64,000 bases of DNA from Siderastrea siderea (lineage: Eukaryota; Cnidaria; Anthozoa; Scleractinia; Rhizangiidae): the NCBI GenBank assembly GCA_964030785.1, contig OZ034967.1, forward strand, positions 48,829,533 through 48,893,532. Direction: 5' to 3'. This document shows positions 25,743 to 36,650 of this stretch, piece after piece. Each line of letters starts with the position of its first letter. Position 1 is the first letter of the stretch. The notes below the pieces were generated by a model that made no database searches, was not told the origin of the DNA, and worked only from the letters and a program-made list of their open reading frames with translations. The position numbers were made by a program, and so were the translations under genes.

Positions 25743-27164
25743 CAAGACAGACAGTAGGTGAAAAGTAGACATACAAGCTTAGCCCTTCAGAACGCTGAGA
25801 AACTTATGCCGCTAAGGACTATATCTGATATTTGTAAATAATAGTAAATAATAGTCTAATAGCACAACCTAACTATTTACACGCTTCAGCCTCGAGTAAA
25901 TGGATCTGTTAAGGTCCCTCGTGAAACCACTGCTGGAGTACCAAGCTGTAACCAATCACGCTGACTTGCCTCTCCGTTCTTTGATACATTCTCTAAAAGA
26001 AAAGCAGGAAGGCCCATCAATGACATTATATCTCGTAAATCTAACAATCGTATTTAACTTATTTATTTGATTGAATGTAAAGAATGCGCCTTTCAGTAAA
26101 GTACAAAACTGCACCTTTTAGTCCCAAGATGGGGTGGCCTGGGGAAGCATCCTTTTGAATATCAGTGGGGGGGTGATACTTCGTGATCCTTTTACAAAAG
26201 GATCAAGGGCTCACGGGATCATGGGCTCCTGCAACGACAAATTGCCTTTTTCTTGTTTTTTTTTTAATTAATTTTTTTTTCAATAGCGGAGCTTTAATGT
26301 CGCGGAAATTTACTACAATTGTTCCTTAAAAAAAAGATTCAGCAAATTAAAAACAAACAAACAACCAAATAAACAACAAACAAATGAAATTGAATTGCTG
26401 GCAATCAATTGAAAAGAAAAATCTGTAAGGGCAGTTTAGAAATATTTCTATTTATGCAAATTACGGACTTTTTGACTGATTTGTGCTGCATTTTAGCAGT
26501 TTTTAAATATGAATATCTTAAAATCGCAGCCACCTAGGAAGCTCAATGTATATTAAGAATGCTTTGCTATCATAAAAGATCTTTCAACTGAAAACAGAAA
26601 GCGTTAAGTTTTATCTTTCTTGAAATATTGGAGAAAGTTGCAGGAATGACCAAAATCAGCCCGTAAAAAATTAATCATGATTTACGTGAAAACGTTCTTA
26701 CAGATTTTTCTCTAATTTCGCACACAAGTTGTAAGGTCAAGTAGTTCAAATAGTTCAAGTTTCGTCGTAGTGTCTGACTAGTTTGATTCGAGATATTCCA
26801 CATTATTTAAAATGAGGGGCAGTTCAGTACCGTTGCTATGGTGACAGCTGTTGCTAGGGAACCAAAGAAAAATATACTTTGGTCGTATGTTGAAAAGGTG
26901 ATGTAGTATCAAGGAAATCGATGTTTATATTCTATGCGAGATTTTGATTTCAAAAGATACACTCCAAGGCCAAAAAAACTGTTGCGAGCCTCATTAATCA
27001 TAAAAATGTAAAGCGCATGCACGATTAAAGAAAACTGCGTCTGAAAAAGGCCAGTGTTTTCACCCTGGTTATACTGCATACGTAAACGAAGCGTTTTATA
27101 GTTCAACTGCGACGACCCGGACTACCTTAAAAACAAGCAGAGGACTGGGAACGAACTGTTGATA

Positions 27165-27311
27165 CAGTGGAACCCCAACATAACGAGCCCCTATTTAACG
27201 AAGTCCCCGATATAACGAACGATATTCTTCAGCCCAGTAATGGTAAAATGTATGGAAAAGAACCCCGATATAACAAAGCCCTTGGCACTTCGCTATATTG
27301 AGGTCCCGCTG
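27165..27311. mobile_element. Pogo/Tigger-like MITE flanked by TA
   Basis: It begins CAGTGGAACCCCAACATAACG directly after TA and ends in a roughly reverse-complementary CTATATTGAGGTCCCGCTG directly before TA. Inside are several 'CGATATAACGAA' blocks, as in pogo/Tigger termini of the Tc1-mariner superfamily. At 147 bp it is a short non-autonomous derivative. Confidence 0.75.
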
Positions 27312-28200
27312 TACCAGTCTATTGACTTCAGTTCTGTCTGTCTCCCAGGAAAGCAGTGTCACAGTACGTGTCACATGATCCGTTTTACCACGTGCTTTAT
27401 GTAAATGAGTAAGCTCTCACCGAGCCGCCATGTTGATCGACTGGAAATAAAGGTTGTGAAAGCATAACAAGCAGCTCAGAAATGGTAATCCTGCCAATTT
27501 TGGAACTAATCTGTTTTGGAACTAATCGCAAAGTTCGAGTTTTCAAAATAGAGACGTTTGTATGCGCTTTTAAGGATTTTTGAAAATTTATAATTTGCTT
27601 ACTTTTTATTCAAACTTTCTCAAACTTGCCAAGGCTACTAATTCTGTTTCGTTCTTCGACGTGTGAAAACAATTGTTTGTAATTGAATGATTTTTGCGTT
27701 CATTTTGATTCAGTCACCTGCTCTCACTCGTTTTAGAGTAGGGAATGACTATGTGACAAACATTTACGAACTGAAGCTAAAGGTCAAGGAACTGGCGGAT
27801 GCATAGCAGCCCGCGCAAATTGGACATCATTTTTCTCAAATGAAATATTTGCTTTTAAGGTAATCGTCACTTAAGAACGTGCATTTTACGGTTAATTATG
27901 TTTTCTGTTGCTTCACGTCTTGTCACAGTCCGAAGTAGGGTTATTCTCTTCCTTTTTAAAGCGGTCTTGCAAACTATGTCGTCTTCCGCGGCTTTTATTT
28001 CACCGCTGGCTTATTCAAGCACCAGGGTTGTCTCCTTCCCTTCAGTGACGTCAGCCATCATCACACTTTTTCACCCCCACTTTTCCTTGCGCAGAATTTT
28101 TATCCCTATCTTAATTAGCATACGTCATAAAATGTCTTTTTTAATGAATGTTCTTTATTGAATGTTTATTTAATAATAATGTAATTACAATGTAATTTAA

Positions 28201-28525
28201 TGCAAGGATGTTTCTTAGTCTGATAATCAAGAACCTTTACTTCACATTGTCTCCTTCTATCAAAGTGTGCAAATAAATGACATACCTGTGTACCGTATAA
28301 CCATGGGATGAACTAGCATCCCATCCCAGGAGGGAAAGGAGTTGAGGTAATAGTGTGGAACCCCGACTTACAACTAGCTGGGAGCTCTTTATTCTGGTCC
28401 GAAAGAAACTCACGCGGTCAGTTTTGTTACGTAAAAAAATCCCTGTTAATCCGGGCCCTCTTTAATGTGGCCAGAATTTTGTCGCCCTTTGGCGGCCGGA
28501 ATGGTAAACTCCTGCTTCACACGAC
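28201..28525. repeat. Dispersed repeat, copy 2 (first copy at 8606)
   Basis: Same orientation as the 8606 copy, with the block order kept: TGCAAGGATGTTTC, the ATGGGATGAACTAGCATCCC palindromic segment, a 'GGAACCCCGACTTAC' segment and AAACTCCTGCTTCACACG at the end. It lacks a short GGGGGAGGGG insert present in copy 1. Confidence 0.75.
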
Positions 28526-29400
28526 AGAATCCTGTGGCACCTAGTGCGAGTGGGTGACCTGTGGCACGGCTGCAACTTCAGCAAGTTATTGACTCTGACA
28601 GTGACATGTTAAAAGGCGTAAAGTTGAGTGATTTCTGTAGTCATATAGAGCAGACAGCTGGATCATTGCCTAGTGCAAATTACTTGCAAACAAAATATTA
28701 AGGTAACCGTGGGGTGCATATTAACAATGAAAATACGTCAAAAGAGTAAACTCATTTTAAATTTATCCAAGGCTAATCAAATATTTTTCCCATTTAGAAA
28801 GACATTCATCACCCAGTCTGGGGAGTAAAGCCTGAGTAACTAGGAATAGTTTTTAGCATTTTATTTATTTTCTCAGGATTAAGAGAACAAAAAATTTAAA
28901 GTGGCTGTTTTTGCCTTCTTCCAAACTGCTCCGTTGATAATTTATTACTGGAGCGTTATTTCAGGCGAATATCTGCAACACGTTCTGTTTACTCTGTGAT
29001 CTACTGAAGCAATTTTCAATATATTTCCTGCAAAAAATCATTTAATGTTTTCAAATTTTTCGTGATACGCGCTGAAAACGAAAAAAAATTCGGAAAGTAA
29101 TTAGGGGGGAGAATTTTGGCGAGCTTATAAAATATTCAATTTTGTTTCACCTTGCAGCTTAATAACATTAAATTACCTTATTTTAATTATAATTTAGTCA
29201 ATAAACGTGATGTTGCAATATCGCTTTTTGTGAATAGCAGACAGACGTGTGAGCAATATTAGTCTCTCAATGACGTCTCTTATTGGTTAAGGAACTGTTT
29301 GACGCGTACGTTTATTAAACATATGCGTATGCACGATTTTACAAAATTATTTAATGTCACTGCCTGGTAAATTTAATCAAAACTGAAGTTACCTTGGCCA
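28526..29400. other. Upstream region of the intact GPCR gene
   Basis: No gene is seen. The sequence is AT-rich with many short A/T runs. The first core-promoter-like signal is the TATA box listed next. Confidence 0.5.
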
Positions 29401-29407
29401 TATAAAA
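29401..29407 (+). promoter_or_regulatory. Candidate TATA box of the GPCR gene
   Basis: TATAAAA lies 97 bases before the first in-frame ATG of the single-exon receptor. A start site some 30 bases downstream would leave a 5' leader of about 65 bases. This is a sequence match only, and such matches are frequent in AT-rich DNA. Confidence 0.35.
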
Positions 29408-29497
29408 TTGATAAAGAAGCCTCAGATATATCACGAATTTTCATTGCGCACTCGGAATAATGTTTGTTCAAAGCGCATCCACTACTTCGTTACGTTC

Positions 29498-30454
29498 ATG
29501 TTGACGAACATTTCAGGACGAGAACAGCAAGAGATGGCTCAAGACAATAACTCCTGCTTCCGCTTTCCTGTATTTCAAACGGAAAATGTTCCAAATCTTC
29601 TTATCGTGTTTAACTGTGTGGTCAACGTGATTCTTATGGTGACAACCATCCTTGGAAATGCTTTGGTTTTGGCAGCAGTACGGAGGACAACCTCTCTTCG
29701 ATCGCCTTCGGTTATTTTCCTCTGCGGCCTAGCAACGACTGATCTCGCTGTAGGTGTTGTGGTTCAGCCTTTATTCTTGTCCATGGAGCTGATACTTCTT
29801 GAGAACTCGACAACGTATCACTGTGCATTAGGGAACGCATTTATTACCGTTTCCTATACGGTATGCGGTGTATCCCTAATGACGATTACAGCCATCAGTG
29901 TAGATAGGCTTTTGGCACTTCGCTATCACATGAGATATGCAAGTATCGTAACTGTTCGACGAGTGTTGTATGTTATTGCGTTGAACTGGCTGATAAGCGG
30001 ATTTCTAGCAAGTCTAATACTATGGAGTGCAAAAATAGCATTTCTTATAGTAATGTCTGTAGTAGTGGCCATTTGTCTCTGTTTATCAACATCTGTTCAT
30101 ATGACAATTTACCGCGTCGTTCGCCGCCACAAACAACAAATTAAAGCACAAGTAGAGTCTGTTCAAAATGGGACTTGTATTAACTTTCAGCGTTTCAAGA
30201 GAACATCTACGAACGCGTTTCTAGTCCACTACTTTCTTCTCATTTGCTATACCCCTTTATTTATAACCTTGCTACTGACTAGTAACGAAGAACAAATTTC
30301 TTCAGAATCTTGGAAAACGAATCACAGCGCCATAGCCTGGAAATTGACGAGTACAGTAGTTTTTATGAATTCTACTTTCAATCCTTTTATATACTGCTGG
30401 CGTCTTCGAGACATTCGGACTGCTGTAAAAAAAGCTTTTTTCTGTATGCAGTGA
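29498..30454 (+). CDS. Class A (rhodopsin-like) GPCR, single exon
   Basis: A 318-residue plasma-membrane receptor expected to signal through G proteins; ligand unknown. TM1 carries GN (residues 53-54) and TM2 LATTD with Asp82. Cys109 starts TM3, which ends in DRL (136-138) in place of DRY. TM6 has ICYTP in place of CWxP, and TM7 has NPFIY (295-299), followed by a helix-8 segment and a terminal Cys. The loop between TM4 and TM5 is only about five residues and has no Cys, so the usual TM3-loop disulfide cannot form. Very short second loops of this sort are known from the melanocortin/cannabinoid part of class A, and many cnidarian orphan receptors share this build. An open frame extends 5' without an ATG. 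The first ATG (29498) has a poor context, and a second (29534) has G at -3 and +4 and may be the real start, giving 306 residues. It looks intact. Confidence 0.9.
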   Translation: MLTNISGREQQEMAQDNNSCFRFPVFQTENVPNLLIVFNCVVNVILMVTTILGNALVLAAVRRTTSLRSPSVIFLCGLATTDLAVGVVVQPLFLSMELILLENSTTYHCALGNAFITVSYTVCGVSLMTITAISVDRLLALRYHMRYASIVTVRRVLYVIALNWLISGFLASLILWSAKIAFLIVMSVVVAICLCLSTSVHMTIYRVVRRHKQQIKAQVESVQNGTCINFQRFKRTSTNAFLVHYFLLICYTPLFITLLLTSNEEQISSESWKTNHSAIAWKLTSTVVFMNSTFNPFIYCWRLRDIRTAVKKAFFCMQ

Positions 30455-30954
30455 ATTCATCGCAGGAAAAGACTTAGTGCTCTCTAGATATTGAAACACT
30501 TTTGCTGTTATGATTATAAATTCAAATATTGCTTATATAACACTGATCGGATGTCTGCTGCTAGACTATAATTTACTACTAGTTCAAAGAACTGTAACGA
30601 AAGGGTATAAAACTCCTTTCATTATTACTGTTAGTTGTGCTTTGCAATTTTCCTTCGAACAGAAAATGCACTGTGATCACGTCGGACGTTCAACCTTAAC
30701 CTGTTCGTTGGTTCGAAACTCGTGTTATTGGCCACGCAGGCTTGAAGCATAACAAAAGGGGCACGGACGGAAGCAACCATCGGTGTGTGGAAGGTCGGGA
30801 GGAGCTGAAGAGTAGCGGTTTTCCAAGTCCACCCTTTGTGAATGGGGTGTCAACTGTGGTTAAAATGCCGGTACGTCCGGTATTCAAATAACCAAGAGTG
30901 AGAAAAGCCATACCTTTGGAAATCTTTGTAAACCTTCATCGAAATTGCAAATAA

Positions 30955-30989
30955 CAAACACTCATACACTTATGGTGTATGAGAGTTTG
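30955..30989. repeat. Short hairpin, 15-bp stem
   Basis: CAAACACTCATACAC and GTGTATGAGAGTTTG are reverse complements with one mismatch around a 5-base loop. It lies 500 bases after the receptor stop codon. Its role is unknown. Confidence 0.75.
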
Positions 30990-31685
30990 TATAACAGAAT
31001 AACAGTGTATGTGTAACAGTGTGCGGTTTTATTGAGCCGATTTATTTTAAAGTTTTGCGGTTAATTTACTAAATTCTGTTTCACTTTTGAGGACCACTCC
31101 ATTCTTCGTCTTTGCGTTTCGGCGAATTTCAGTAAACGCACCCTAAATTTTGCTATTTTGCCATTAACAGGTCCCCGCGTGTGACCTCTTCAAGGGACCT
31201 GTCCCCGCAACTAGTCCCATCATGTAAACTACACGGGACTAGTCGCTGCAACAAGTCCCTGCGACTAGTTCCCTCGTGTGTACCGGCCTTTAAATCAACG
31301 CGAATTGAAGGGACGATTACTCCCCAACAAAAAAAAATGAACGCGAAAAAGGAGATAAAATTTCAAAATGAGGGAAATTAATGCGACTAACCGACAAAGA
31401 AACACAAATTGTGCTCACAACTGGAACAATTTTATTTCATGATTGAGTTTAAAAATCTAGAATTTAGGCTTAAAATGATAGAAATTAAGGTCGCGAAAAT
31501 TAACGCTCTACTTAATTAGGTAGGTAGGTAAAGTCGGTCACGAGCCAAGGTGGCCGACATGAGCCGGAGCTCAATCCGATTTCTGTAGCATGAAGCAACT
31601 GAGAGTATTGCTACTAATGATATGTATTTATTTCATCTTCGTCTTTCATGGGTTTATAACGAACTGACCAAATGACCAGCTCCCA

Positions 31686-31882
31686 GTTGGCTTGGTGTAG
31701 CTCAATCTGGTTCGAATCCCGAATATATAAGCCTGAATTTTTTCAGGCTTTTTTTGCGAATCTGGTTTGGTTGGTGTAGCTCAATCTGGTTCGAATCCCG
31801 TATATATAAGCCTGAATTTTTTCAGGCTTTTTTTGCGTGACCGCAAAAGTTGCGTCTATAACTGCGATGATCTTCTTCTAAC
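31686..31882 (+). mobile_element. tRNA-derived SINE, head duplicated in tandem
   Basis: Two roughly 80-bp units each contain TTGGTGTAGCTCAATCTGG, where box-A-like TAGCTCAA runs straight into box-B-like GGTTCGAATCCCG. An AAGCCTGAA-TTTT-TTCAGGCT hairpin and a T run follow. The anticodon-arm portion between the boxes is missing, so this cannot be a working tRNA. After the second unit comes GCAAAAGTTGCGTCTATAAC and TGCGATGATC, a 3' body that I associate with a common cnidarian SINE. The internal promoter boxes would have been read by RNA polymerase III in the parent element. Confidence 0.7.
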
Positions 31883-32097
31883 ATCTGTTTACATTAATGG
31901 TGCAAATATTGTGGCTTGTCGCTGACAATTTTGAAGTAAATGGAACCAAGAAATCAAGGTATCTAGTTACGGAAATTCCTTGCAATTTGAGGAAACTACT
32001 TTAACTTTGAAGGAAGGTTTCGGCGAATGATCTGTGAAATTTATAATGGCTGACGAAAGGTATGCTGTACGTGTATCAGAAAAGGTCAGCTCAGTAG

Positions 32098-32661
32098 GTT
32101 ATAAGCTTACTGTGTAGTGATGCAAATTACCTTTCGCTTTATAAAAAACATTATTTCCAATACAACTGCGATGTGAACAAGCTTATTTACCTTCATTTAT
32201 GGCATTATTTACCTCGCGTGAAAAATAACTTCCTTCGCGAGCCTCCATATCGATACGAAATCTACCAGTCGCCCAATCCCATAACACCCCGCGCGCCTCA
32301 TTAGAATCTAATCTTCCCTCACTTTCCCCCAGACTCATAAATAGCGAATGGGTACGAGTCTGTTTCTGGTACACTCCAAGCTTACCGTGTAGGGATGCAA
32401 AATACCGTTCGCTTTATCAAAAACATTATTTCCAATACAACTGTGATGTGAGGAAGCTTATTTACCTTCATTTATGGCATTATTTACCTCAAAGTAAGTA
32501 AGGTATGCGACTATATGGTGTGCTAACACGGAGTCCTTACCCAGTCACTATTTTTCCTACGCCCCTCTCCATTACACCCCGCATGCCTCATTAGAATCCA
32601 ATCTTCTCTTCCTTCCCCCTAGTCTCATAAATAGCGACTGGGTACGAGTCTGTTTCTGGTG
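32098..32661. repeat. Tandem duplication, two units of about 280 bp
   Basis: Unit 1 (about 32098-32371) and unit 2 (about 32378-32661) share AACATTATTTCCAATACAAC, TTACCTTCATTTATGGCATT, GCCTCATTAGAATC and GGGTACGAGTCTGTTTCTGG in the same order. Divergence is moderate, and the middle part differs most. Confidence 0.8.
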
Positions 32662-33285
32662 GGCTTTATTACATGATGAACAACGACAGTAATTTATTTG
32701 CATTACTACATACATAGACGGTGTTTCTTAAAACAAGAAAAAAGAATAATAGAAGTAATAATACAGTTCAGTAAGAATATTTAAGTCGGAAGATTTCAAA
32801 GTTATATCATTAAAAAACGTTTTCCTTATAGACTAAAGAAAACAAAAGTAAACTGATCCTTACGGCGAGAAGATCGAGAAATTTAAATTGAGCCAGTTAC
32901 TTTTCAATTTTTCCCAGCCTATCATTTTATTGTTATGCTGTATTTCACAACCCGTATACGTAACGGTCATCTTGTATTTGTATTCATCCCCCCAAGAAGG
33001 TTTGTTTTTTGAACCCAAATAGCGGGCAAATACATCACTGAGCATTTTTTAATTTCATTTCATTTCTGTCTCAATTTTAATTTCTCAATCCTTTCGCCGT
33101 CAGGATAAGTTTACTGTTGTTTACTTTAGTCTTCAAGATTTTTACTGATCCAGGTCTATACAAGATCCGGCACTCCTCACTGGTTTGTCGCTGTGGTTTT
33201 GCCTTTATTGGTTAGTTTTCCTTATACACTTATCATGTGAATTACAGTAAAAAGAAAGTGAATTTCATTCCCAACCTCATTACAT

Positions 33286-33829
33286 GAGGGGGACATTGGG
33301 TTTTTCGGTTTTACGGTTTTGGTCACTTTTGAGATCGGTTTTTCGGTTTTTGCACTCAAAATCTCCGGTTTTTCGGTTTTGGTATCCACTGCGGTTTACG
33401 GTTTTTTCCCTTTTTGACATTCGGGTTTCGGTTTTTATGAACAAAAAAGCGGTGATTCGGTTCTTGAGCGCAAATTGGCGTATTGTACGAACCTTTTTGA
33501 GTTCATCACGAGTTCCAAAAGTTTCACCTTCAAATGAGACGGAGACAATGGAAGAAGCGATTCCTTTGGTTGAACATTGCAAAAATTTCTTCGGGATAAT
33601 GCGCATCCAATTGGCGCTGCAAGCAGTATAACAGGGGCATTGAATCGTCCCTAAGGCCAATATTTTGGCTGTTGTATCAAGAGTTGAGGGACTGAAAATC
33701 ACGAATTTGCAGTTTTGATCATTATTCTCGGCGTTTTTTCGGTTTTGAGCCATTTTTCTTCCGGTTTTTCGGTTTTGGTGAAAATTTTGGCCGGTTTTTC
33801 GGTTTCTGATAGGTCCTAATGTCCCCCTC
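33286..33829. mobile_element. GAGGGGGACAT-family element 1, CGGTTTT arrays
   Basis: The termini are GAGGGGGACATTGGG and, inverted, GAGGGGGACATTAGG. The flanking 6-bp direct repeats TTACAT lie at 33280-33285 and 33830-33835. The paralogous site in the downstream unit (48577-48582, TTAGGT) has one copy and no insert. Both subterminal zones carry direct, same-strand runs of CGGTTTTT/CGGTTTTGG units. The middle (about 33460-33720) is unique and has no recognised domain. A 197-codon minus-strand frame spans the whole element, but it is mostly array translation. It is a non-autonomous DNA transposon; I do not know a superfamily with exactly this layout. Confidence 0.8.
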
Positions 33830-34066
33830 TTACATGAACAAAGTGATTGTGCTCTCAAAACGTATACGATCACACCATTATGATGCTGTAAGACCCCATT
33901 TATATGAAGAAACGTTGTCTTGACCCCTCCCCCCCTCCCGCCATGGAAACTTTACCCAGCGTGTACATGCATGATGCTGAACGATTAAAAGTTGACCCTA
34001 CTTTGCAGAAATAATTTTTTGTCTTTGCCCAATCCCCTCCCTCATGAACAATGAGGCAAACTAGTG

Positions 34067-35060
34067 TGTAGCCTAAGAAAACAGCTGACGTTACACGAGG
34101 TCGCCACTTGAGCCCTCGCAAAACGACTCCTGAGTAACGAGCGCAGAAATTCCATACTGATGACATAACACTACCCAGATCTTGGTAGAGCTTCTGATTG
34201 GTTCAAAGAAATTCCAGCCAATCAGAAGCGCTACCAAGGTCTGGGTAGAGACACGCCATCAGTATGGAATTTCTGCACTCGTTATTCAGGGTGCGTTTCT
34301 TTGGGAGAATCCGAAAACGGATTTGTGATACCAGATCATATGGATTCTTCGACAACAAAGAAACGCAAAATCCGAAAAAGGATTATTTTGTCATGACAAG
34401 ACAGGCTGGAGGCACGCAATATATATATCAGAACGATATTTCTCTCGCACTGCCCTAGAATTCAACTAGAATGGAATACAAATAATTTATAAACAAGGAC
34501 AGTATCTGCAGTAGTTCAAGTGAGCTCGCTATTTGCCTGTTTGCGTTCACAATTAGCAAAATCTGGTCCCTGAATTACACAAATGGTACACAAGTGAAGT
34601 TATCCTGACGTGTCAATGCTTCTGTCTGTACTTTTGGAGAAAACTTTTCAAATATAGTCCAATATACGGAACGGAATAATCACCTGAATTTCTTTTTCAC
34701 GATCGAATGTTTTGTCACGTAAGATCGAGAAAAAATATGGCGAGACAAGTAAATTTGCATGGAAGACCGCTTGGCAGTGTACTATTTTCTGATCCGTCCC
34801 CCAAAGAAACGCATGGATCATGAATCCTAAAAATCCGGATTTAGATTTGATCTGATGCATCCACTCGGAGTGTGGATTCTTCAGATCACTAATCCCTGAT
34901 TAATCCATTTTCGGACTGATTTAGGATAAGAAACGCAAAATCCGTTTTTGGATACAAGAATCCGGACTTGGATTTTCCCAAAGAAACGCACCCTCAGACG
35001 TCGTTTTGCAAGGGTTCAAGTGGCGACCTCGTGAAACGCCGGCTGTTTTCTCAGGCTACA
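34067..35060. mobile_element. Palindromic MITE just upstream of gene A, interrupted
   Basis: The outer arms begin TGTAGCCTAAGAAAACAGC and end in the inverted GGCTGTTTTCTCAGGCTACA. They continue through GAGGTCGCCACTTGA and its inverse. The core is a hairpin at 34171-34248 (CTACCCAGATCTTGGTAG mirrored by CTACCAAGGTCTGGGTAG). I associate this near-palindromic element with coral genomes, where it is abundant. The right arm is split by another element (34289-34993). Gene B lacks the insertion at the same place, so it arrived after the duplication, about 50 bases before the start codon of A, and may have displaced its promoter. Confidence 0.8.
34289..34993. mobile_element. Nested DNA transposon, GGGTGCGTTTCTTTGGG termini
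   Basis: GGGTGCGTTTCTTTGGGA at the left is mirrored by CCCAAAGAAACGCACCC at the right. TCA flanks both sides (34286-34288 and 34994-34996), and joining the flanks restores the arm of the host MITE (TCAGAC). It is 705 bp and non-coding. 'GAATCCGAAAACGG'-type motifs recur in both orientations. A 3-bp duplication is seen in PIF/Harbinger-like elements, but TCA is not their usual TWA site. Confidence 0.8.
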
Positions 35061-36650
35061 AAGTGTCAGTACTGTAACGCAGCAGTGATTGTCGAGTTTG
35101 TCCCCCAAAGATGGCCCCCAAAATTGTGTTGATTACTGGTTGTTCCAGCGGTATAGGACTTGCCACTGCTGTGGTTCTCGCCAAAGATACCGAGAAACGT
35201 TTTAAAGTCCATGCACTGACAATGAGAAATCTGGCAAAAAAACGGCAACTTGAGGAAGAAGGCAATGAATGCCTTGGAGACACTTTGGTTGTCAAGCAGC
35301 TCGATGTGTGTTTAGATGACTCGGTGGGCAAAGCGGTCGAAGAGGTGATCGATGAAGAGGGAAGACTTGACGTTCTGAGTGAGTACTATAAATGTATGAT
35401 GTAGTGCTAAAAACCACCTGAAAAACCAGTGCTGTAGTTTGACAAAACTGAATTGAGTGTGCGGCTAATTTTAATCGAGTCACACACGATTACAACGGCT
35501 TCCCATGCACGCAATATTTACTGAAGAACCAAATGGGTGTGATTTGAAAGTGACTTCGTTTCTTCGGTTGCTCAGCCGTTTTCAGAAGACTGATGTACAC
35601 AATATTAATCTCAAAATCTCAGAATAATTTTGAAAAACATTTGCATGTATGGCTCACGATCAACTGCGCGCAAGGCGCTTTTCAGTTAACATTATCGTGA
35701 GGGAGTAATTTATTTGTTTATTGTTTATTCTGGCTTATTTATTCCCTATGATCAAAATTTATGAAATTCCGATTTGCAATTTGAAGGGTAAAAAATTGTG
35801 ATAATTATCAAACAACGTGAACTTTGAATGATATTAACCAGTAATAGTTGTCACCACAGCTGCCCCCGCTTTTCGAGGATTTTAGTGATAATGGCAAGGT
35901 AAAATAACACAAACAATTACAAAATATATTGCTGTCAAGACCTGCACAATCAAAACAGTTTTTTCAAATGTTTATAAAAACGCAACAAGGCAACAATTTA
36001 AGTCTGTTGAAAGGAGTTGGTCCGGGGAATGTCAACTACACTGGACTTGACTATTTGTGTTTCACGCTTTGTATTTAGTGTATCCATGGTTCGTTCACTT
36101 TCCTTCAGTTGAAGAAATACAAATACAAATAATATAGTAGAGGGTCTAGAGTGAATTCGTATAACCGTTTCTTGTATGCTAATGGCATCACTAAATGCTA
36201 ATGAGAAGAACAATTAAGAAACTGAGCCCGCACAACTGAAACGAATTCCTTCAAATTCCTAATTGTGAACATTTCAAAATAACAAGCCTTAAAATGAGCT
36301 ATCCTTTCCTTCCACTGTTTGCGTACCAGCATGAGAGAAAGTACCGGCACGAGTGTTTGTTTCTCTGCCACAGGCGTCAGAAAGTCAGTCGTTTAATTTA
36401 ACACAGGGCTGCTTGTGGGTTACGCGAGAGACGCGTTGAACTGAAATTTAGTTACTATTGTATGTTCAAAATGTCGAAATTCGTGTAATACAGGCACATG
36501 TAAAACGAGCTACCTTGTGGAGTTTGTAGCATCCTTATTTTATTTGGCGTATGCTGCACACAGGTAAGCACAGGAAACGCATTTCAATCATAAATCGCTC
36601 GTGCGTACCCAAACCGGTCATTAGAATATTATGCAACATTAGCATATAAG

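Larger units (their letters stand above)
25165..28200. other. Intergenic stretch between the two GPCRs (first part)
   Basis: No gene is supported. It holds a roughly 430-bp inverted-terminus element (25308-25742), a pogo-like MITE (27165-27311) and AT-rich unique sequence. Confidence 0.5.
30455..33192. other. Intergenic region between GPCR and SDR array
   Basis: No gene is supported. It holds a hairpin at 30955-30989, a 'GACTAGTCCC'-rich MITE-like patch (about 31165-31290), a duplicated tRNA-derived SINE piece (31686-31882) and a roughly 280-bp tandem duplication (32098-32661). The rest is unremarkable. Confidence 0.5.

Noticed and set aside
31730..31770. Hairpin plus T run resembling a bacterial rho-independent terminator
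   Set aside because: The window is eukaryotic, and the structure is repeated within a tRNA-derived SINE, where a T run ends pol III transcription.
31686..31800. tRNA gene candidate (box A and GGTTCGAATCC box B)
   Set aside because: There is no anticodon arm and no acceptor pairing. The boxes are too close, and the piece is duplicated.
33280..33873. 197-codon minus-strand open frame with repeated NRKTG-like units
   Set aside because: It spans transposon element 1 and both flanking duplications. The repeats come from the CGGTTTT arrays, which lack stops in this frame. There is no known domain in the middle.
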